Positions 4,836 through 8,018 of a stretch of 8,018 nucleotides of DNA are shown piece by piece. This stretch comes from Bacteroidales bacterium (lineage in GTDB: Bacteria; Bacteroidota; Bacteroidia; Bacteroidales; Paludibacteraceae). A model generated the notes under the pieces. That model did not search any database. It had not been told where the DNA came from and saw only the letters and a list, made by a program, of their open reading frames with translations. The stretch covers positions 1-8,018 of the forward strand of contig CAAGDU010000181.1 in the NCBI GenBank assembly GCA_900768725.1, given 5' to 3'. Position 1 is the first letter of the stretch; every line of letters begins with the position of its first letter. The position numbers were made by a program, and so were the translations under genes.

Positions 4836-6929
4836 TTATTCGATGGTGTAGGAGAGCGAGGGAAGGTCGATGGTTACTCGGACGCGGTCGCCGAGGTAGA
4901 TACGGTCGAAGACCAAGCGGCTGTCGGTCGTCTCCACGGGGATGTAGTCGCCATAGAGGAGCGGCATAGAGGAGCGGCGCAGGCGGATGAGGTCTTGCAC
5001 CTCTTGGCGGAACGCCTGCTCACGTTCGGTCAGTCCGCCGAAACGCATCATCTGACGGTTGTCGGGGTCGTTGGCACCTGCTTGTCCGTACTCGTCGCCT
5101 TGGTAGATACAGGGCACGCCCGGGATGGTCAGATTGATGACCTCGAGCAGCATTGCGGCTTTGTAGGCAGCCTCTTCGCGGGCAGCATCGCCGTCAGCGG
5201 TAACGCCCACCTCGCGGGTCCAGCCTGCGCGTTTGTCGTTCTCATCCCAGCGGACAGCCCCGCCCGCCAAAGAGATGAAGCGGCATTTGTCGTGGTTGCC
5301 GGAGATATTGCCCATGGTGTGGTGTGCGCCGTAACTTGCGAGCGACGCCTCGATGGTCTGCGCCATGCGGCGCATAGACTGATTGGGCTTGCCCAGCACG
5401 TCAATAGCGGTATGGTAGATGTTGAAGTCGAACTGCGCGGGGAGCATACCCGTCTTCACGTAGGAGCCGATGAGTTGGTTATCGCCGTAGGTCTCGCCAA
5501 TCATCCATATATGCCTGTCGGGGAAGCGCGCCGTCATCTTCTGTCCGAGCATGCGCCAGTAGTTCAAGGGGATATGCTTGCAGGCGTCGTGGCGGAAGCC
5601 GTCGAGGTCGTAGTTCGCCAGCCAGTAGAGGGCAGAGTCGGTCATGGGTTGGCATACCTCCTCGCGCTCGAGGTCGAGCGTCGGGATATGGACGTCGAAC
5701 CATGTGGTCAGTCGCGCCTCGTCCCACAACTCGAAGTTACGGCGTCCGTCGGGCAGGATGGAGTCGGTGTGCCATGTGGGGTGCTCCTGCAGCGTGGGCG
5801 ACTCGATGTGCATGTGGTTGGCTACATAGTCGAGCACCACGTTCATATTGTGCGCGTGCGCGGCATCAAGCAGTGCCTTGAACTCAGCATCCGTGCCGAA
5901 GCGCTTCTCCAGCACGGTGATGTAGATAGGCCAGTAGCCGTGGTAGCCGGAGAACTTGGTATAGGGCTTCGTGGGGTCGAACTTGTTGTCGTAGGTGCCG
6001 TCGGGCTTTTGGTCGAAGGTGTACTTGCCCCATGCCGTCCACGGGTTCTGGGTGATAGGCGAAATCCAGAGGGTGGTGATACCCAGTTCATCGAACCATC
6101 CTTCGTTGATACGCTTGGTGATACCCGCGAAGTCGCCGCCTTGGTAGTCCACGATATCGAGCACCTCGGGGGAGTTGAGTTTCCAATCGTTGGCGGTGTT
6201 GCCGTTCTCGAAGCGGTCAATCATCAGGGAGTAGAGCACCTGCGCGTTGTCGTCGTGGCGGTTGAGTTGCGCCACATCGTTTACGGGCACGCCGTCCTGC
6301 AAGGGGATGAGCAGGTCGTTGTAGAGATAGGTGTCGTCCTCGGCATAGACGCGCAGGAACGCACGCCCCTTGTTGCATTTCGCCAACTCTCGGCTCTCGC
6401 TCAGGCGAAGCGTCCACGAGCCGTCGGGGTTGGCTGTCCAGAGGTCGTCATCCACATTGGTATTCTGCAGCAGCACCATGAATCGCGGCTCAGCCACCGG
6501 CTCCGTGAAGCGCACCGTGAGGCAGCCGTCTTCGTACTTCTCCGACACCAGCGCGGGCTTCACGGGCTTGTTCGGCAACACGGGAACCACGATACCTTCC
6601 TTGCTGTCGAACACCAATAGCGCCTGTATGTTGTTGTCATGGTTGACGAGCAGCATGCGCTCGGGCAGCGCGTTCTCAGCAAGGTCGGCAGTACCGTCCG
6701 ACAGAATCACTTCCAGCCGGTCCGAGGCTATCCAATCCAAGTCCGCTACCTGACCGTTCTGCGCCATCAGGAGCGGCAGATAGTCGGTAGTGTAGATTTC
6801 GGTGGTGTCCGCCACCATACGAACAGGTTTGATGGGCTCGCCCATTGCAATTTGCTCTACGGGCGTCTTGCTATTGGCACACGCCGCCAACAACAGAGGT
6901 AGAGTAAGATAAAGAATGTGTTTTTTCAT
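4836..6929 (-). CDS. GH13 alpha-amylase-family glycoside hydrolase with N-terminal beta-rich region, lipoprotein
   Basis: 697 aa. The signal peptide ends in lipobox L14-A15-A16-C17, so it is an envelope lipoprotein. Residues about 25-225 lie before the catalytic barrel and look like one or two beta-sandwich modules, possibly carbohydrate-binding or early-set type. The barrel begins near VLYSLMIDRFENG (231-243). GH13 regions are DYVANH (367-372); DGFRHDA (443-449) with nucleophile D448; MIGETY (476-481) with acid/base E479; and SGNHDK (543-548) with D547. YQGDEYGQAG then ANDPDNRQMM (609-628) resembles the motif found in neopullulanase/cyclomaltodextrinase-like members. A short beta-rich tail (about 656-697) ends the protein. 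Expected action is hydrolysis of alpha-glucans or maltodextrins, differing in subfamily from the neighbouring GH13. It is the first gene of the operon, with its own promoter 26 nt upstream of the ATG. No SusC/D-type genes are adjacent in this window. The start is fixed by the signal peptide. Confidence 0.94.
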   Translation of the reverse strand: MKKHILYLTLPLLLAACANSKTPVEQIAMGEPIKPVRMVADTTEIYTTDYLPLLMAQNGQVADLDWIASDRLEVILSDGTADLAENALPERMLLVNHDNNIQALLVFDSKEGIVVPVLPNKPVKPALVSEKYEDGCLTVRFTEPVAEPRFMVLLQNTNVDDDLWTANPDGSWTLRLSESRELAKCNKGRAFLRVYAEDDTYLYNDLLIPLQDGVPVNDVAQLNRHDDNAQVLYSLMIDRFENGNTANDWKLNSPEVLDIVDYQGGDFAGITKRINEGWFDELGITTLWISPITQNPWTAWGKYTFDQKPDGTYDNKFDPTKPYTKFSGYHGYWPIYITVLEKRFGTDAEFKALLDAAHAHNMNVVLDYVANHMHIESPTLQEHPTWHTDSILPDGRRNFELWDEARLTTWFDVHIPTLDLEREEVCQPMTDSALYWLANYDLDGFRHDACKHIPLNYWRMLGQKMTARFPDRHIWMIGETYGDNQLIGSYVKTGMLPAQFDFNIYHTAIDVLGKPNQSMRRMAQTIEASLASYGAHHTMGNISGNHDKCRFISLAGGAVRWDENDKRAGWTREVGVTADGDAAREEAAYKAAMLLEVINLTIPGVPCIYQGDEYGQAGANDPDNRQMMRFGGLTEREQAFRQEVQDLIRLRRSSMPLLYGDYIPVETTDSRLVFDRIYLGDRVRVTIDLPSLSYTIE

Positions 6930-6954
6930 ATTAGTTGGTTATTGATTTGTGCCG

Positions 6955-6986
6955 CAAAATTACGCATATTTTTTCATATATGCAAC
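6955..6986 (-). promoter_or_regulatory. Bacteroidetes-type promoter for the GH13 operon
   Basis: On the - strand, -33-like GTTG (6986-6983) and -7 box TAATTTTG (6962-6955) are separated by exactly 20 nt. The spacer starts CATATATGA, as in the promoter at 7887-7918. Transcription should begin about 7 nt further on, near 6948, leaving a leader of about 20 nt before the ATG at 6929. Confidence 0.83.
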
Positions 6987-6992
6987 ATTCGT

Positions 6993-7015
6993 GTGCACTT
7001 TTTCGCAAAAAAGTG
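6993..7015. promoter_or_regulatory. GTGCAC / T-tract / A-tract inverted repeat upstream of the GH13 promoter
   Basis: GTGCACTTTTT (6993-7003) is followed by CGC and AAAAAAGTG. CACTTTTT (6996-7003) and AAAAAGTG (7008-7015) form an 8-bp inverted repeat, and the GTGCAC core is itself palindromic. It ends 6 bp upstream of the -33 box of the GH13 operon promoter, a position suited to a regulator or an UP-like DNA element. A related palindrome lies at 7840-7855. Function is inferred only from position and symmetry. Confidence 0.45.
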
Positions 7016-7098
7016 GCGATATGGATAGTAAATCGTGTTGTATAACATAAATTGGGTAGTATTCACAAATGTCTCTTTATATTTTTCTAACAAACAAA

Positions 7099-7132
7099 CG
7101 TTGCACCTGCGGGAAGGAGCGCAGGTGCAACG
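7099..7132 (-). terminator. Intrinsic terminator of the superoxide dismutase gene
   Basis: CGTTGCACCTGCG (7099-7111) pairs perfectly with CGCAGGTGCAACG (7120-7132), a 13-bp stem around an 8-nt loop. On the - strand it is followed by TTTGTTTGTT, giving the U-rich tail. It begins about 38 nt after the sod stop codon. No T tract follows on the + strand, so it should act for sod only. Confidence 0.85.
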
Positions 7133-7142
7133 ATGTAAGGTG

Positions 7143-7156
7143 GGCGGTTCGCCGCC
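7143..7156. other. Small GC hairpin GGCGG-TTCG-CCGCC just after sod
   Basis: A perfect 5-bp GC stem (7143-7147 with 7152-7156) with a four-base loop: TTCG on the + strand, CGAA on the transcribed - strand. It sits 14 nt beyond the sod stop and 10 nt before the terminator hairpin. It could protect the mRNA 3' end or be a chance GC palindrome. Confidence 0.55.
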
Positions 7157-7170
7157 TATGGAGGTTGCGT

Positions 7171-7764
7171 TTACCCCAGCCGTGCGGAGATCACACGCCA
7201 GTTGAGCAACAGCCACAGGTTCTTCAGATAGTCTGCCCGCCGATTTTGATAATCGAGGTAATAGGCATGTTCCCACACATCAATCGCTAAGATAGGGCGC
7301 AGGTTGTGGCGCAGCGGGTTGTCGCCATTGGACAACGCCAAGACCTGCAGACGACCCTCTCCGTCCATCGCCAGCCACGCCCAGCCGGAGCCGAAGAGCG
7401 TGAGTGCCGCCTTCTCCAAGTGGTCGTGCATCTGCAGCATAGAGCCAAACGATTGCTCAATCAGAAACAACAACTCGCCGGAAGGCTCCTTGGCACCTTC
7501 GGCAGGCTGCAGTTGCTCGAAGAAGAGACGGTGGTTGAGCACCTGACCGGCATTGTTGGCAAGGGCTCCCCCCGGCGCTTTGCGGACGATCTCCTCCAGC
7601 GGAAGACCCTCCATAGCGGAGCCTTCCACAAGGCGATTTAGATTGTCCACATACGTGCGGAAATGTTTGCCGTAATGGCACTCGAGTGTTTGTTGGCTCA
7701 TCATCGGAGCCAAATCCGTGAATTGATACCCCAAGTCGGGCAGAAGAAATGGATGTTTAGACAT
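7171..7764 (-). CDS. sodB: Iron/manganese superoxide dismutase
   Basis: 197 aa from the chosen start. It converts superoxide to hydrogen peroxide and oxygen in the cytoplasm and no signal peptide is seen. Metal ligands are recognisable: H30 in ECHYGKHFRTYV, H78 in NNAGQVLNHRLFF, and D162 and H166 in DVWEHAYYLDYQNRRADYL. Second-shell H34, Y38 and Q74 are present. Gln at the Q74 position is typical of the iron form, and some Bacteroidales relatives are cambialistic, so iron or either metal is likely. GSGWAWL (125-131) is the usual core motif. Oddities are C29 before the first ligand and F35 after H34, where Tyr/Ile and His/Asn are commoner. The frame also opens at an ATG at 7809, but the extra 15 residues resemble nothing in the family, and MSKHPFLLPDLGY is a normal N-terminus. 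The gene is alone, flanked by its own terminator and a divergent promoter. Confidence 0.95.
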   Translation of the reverse strand: MSKHPFLLPDLGYQFTDLAPMMSQQTLECHYGKHFRTYVDNLNRLVEGSAMEGLPLEEIVRKAPGGALANNAGQVLNHRLFFEQLQPAEGAKEPSGELLFLIEQSFGSMLQMHDHLEKAALTLFGSGWAWLAMDGEGRLQVLALSNGDNPLRHNLRPILAIDVWEHAYYLDYQNRRADYLKNLWLLLNWRVISARLG

Positions 7765-7785
7765 AAGGCTGATAGGTTTAATGGC

Positions 7786-7801
7786 AACACAACATTGTGT
7801 T
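7786..7801. promoter_or_regulatory. 16-bp palindrome upstream of sod, possible operator
   Basis: AACACAA (7786-7792), CA, TTGTGTT (7795-7801) form a perfect 7-bp inverted repeat with a 2-bp centre, 21 bp upstream of the sod ATG. It overlaps the best, though weak, - strand promoter match: -33 TTTG (7820-7817) and -7-like CAATGTTG (7797-7790), 19 nt apart. This placement would suit a repressor or redox regulator. The regulator is unknown. Confidence 0.5.
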
Positions 7802-7839
7802 ACGCCCAAAGAGCGACAAAAAACATGCCAATAATGCGG

Positions 7840-7855
7840 AAAAAGTGCACTTTTT
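7840..7855. promoter_or_regulatory. Perfect 16-bp palindrome AAAAAGTGCACTTTTT in the divergent sod/leader region
   Basis: Five A, GTGCAC, five T, perfectly self-complementary. It lies about 75 bp upstream of the sod start and about 32 bp upstream of the -33 box of the + strand promoter. It shares the string GTGCACTTTTT with the element at 6993-7003. It could be a regulator site or a stiff A/T-tract element. A terminator is unlikely because it lies before, not after, a gene on either strand. Confidence 0.5.
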
Positions 7856-7886
7856 TGCGTTTTTTATGCTTTTGTGGGCGAAAATG

Positions 7887-7918
7887 CTTGCATATATGAT
7901 TTTTTTTTCGTACTTTTG
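7887..7918 (+). promoter_or_regulatory. Bacteroidetes-type promoter for the right-edge leader
   Basis: -33-like CTTG (7887-7890) and -7 box TACTTTTG (7911-7918) are separated by exactly 20 nt. The spacer begins CATATATGA and continues with ten T residues. Transcription should start at about 7924-7926 and run rightwards into the structured leader. It is divergent from sod. Confidence 0.83.
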
Positions 7919-7923
7919 CACTC

Positions 7924-8018
7924 GAATTTCACAATAGGCTATGATTTAGCGTCTTGCTAATAGCCTAATTAGACCGCTTCCGTTGTTAGAACTTAGCGTG
8001 TACGGTGTCTAACAGCAA
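7924..8018 (+). ncRNA. Structured leader or small RNA, continuing past the window edge
   Basis: This is the transcribed region after the 7887-7918 promoter. Hairpin 1 is TAGGCTAT (7935-7942) with ATAGCCTA (7960-7967); inside it TAGC (7947-7950) pairs with GCTA (7956-7959) around a 5-nt loop, giving 12 bp with a 4-nt bulge. Hairpin 2 is GTTGTTAGA (7982-7990) with TCTAACAGC (8008-8016), 9 bp including one G-U. The only ATG (7941) hits TAG after two codons, so no gene starts here. It may be a 5' regulatory leader, an rRNA/tRNA operon leader, or the start of a stand-alone RNA. I do not recognise it as tmRNA, RNase P RNA or a tRNA. Confidence 0.5.

Noticed and set aside
4755..6620. Long + strand open frame of 621 codons
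   Set aside because: It lies wholly antisense to the large GH13 gene, which has a signal peptide and all four catalytic regions. Its protein is Val/His/Gly/Glu-rich with no recognisable domain, as expected from the opposite strand of a GC-rich gene.
7765..7809. Upstream ATG extending superoxide dismutase by 15 residues
   Set aside because: The extension MGVTQCCVAIKPISL matches nothing expected at the N-terminus of this family and would overlap the palindrome and probable promoter at 7786-7820. The internal ATG at 7764 gives a standard-length protein.
7924..8018. tRNA or tmRNA gene at the right edge
   Set aside because: No T-arm GGTTCRA-type sequence, no acceptor pairing and no recognisable tmRNA start; only two simple hairpins are visible.

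Overview
The window looks like a piece of chromosome from a member of the Bacteroidales, probably host-associated. Three intergenic regions carry the Bacteroidetes promoter pattern: a TTTG-like -33 box, a 20-nt spacer and a TAnnTTTG -7 box. Start codons lack Shine-Dalgarno sequences and are preceded by A/T-rich or repetitive DNA. The protein types also fit: lipoprotein GH13 amylases, a secreted endonuclease I with a Bacteroidales-style C-terminal tail, and an iron-type superoxide dismutase. Genus cannot be fixed from this sequence alone.

Layout, left to right. Bases 1-89 hold the end of an unrecognised + strand gene. Bases 90-202 are a composite of short tandem repeats running to the start codon of a secreted endonuclease I (203-1168, +). 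A clear promoter (1211-1242) then precedes an SDR-family oxidoreductase (1274-2047, +) and the tRNA 2-thiouridylase gene mnmA (2129-3205, +); a 14-bp inverted repeat lies between these two. A strong hairpin terminator with A and T tracts (3233-3265) closes mnmA and, from the other side, the convergent amylase genes. On the - strand, two GH13 lipoprotein genes (6929-4836, then 4710-3364) read from one promoter (6955-6986) and form a probable two-gene operon. Next is a superoxide dismutase gene (7764-7171, -) with its own terminator. Diverging from it, a promoter at 7887-7918 (+) drives a leader with two clear hairpins and no open reading frame before the window ends.

How the genes relate. The two GH13 proteins are probably cell-envelope alpha-glucan hydrolases acting on starch-, glycogen- or maltodextrin-like substrates, one with an added N-terminal beta-rich region. 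No SusC/SusD-type transporter genes are visible. The other genes are housekeeping or stress functions (tRNA modification, superoxide removal, extracellular nucleic-acid digestion) without an evident common pathway.

I see no CRISPR array, insertion sequence, phage gene, toxin-antitoxin pair or defence system. The less explained signals are non-coding: a 9-bp tandem repeat family found in two distant intergenic regions in the same orientation relative to the next gene; several different 7-bp arrays beside it; a promoter consensus extended well beyond the known boxes and shared by all three clear promoters; palindromes around the sod-leader divergent region; and the structured leader at the right edge.
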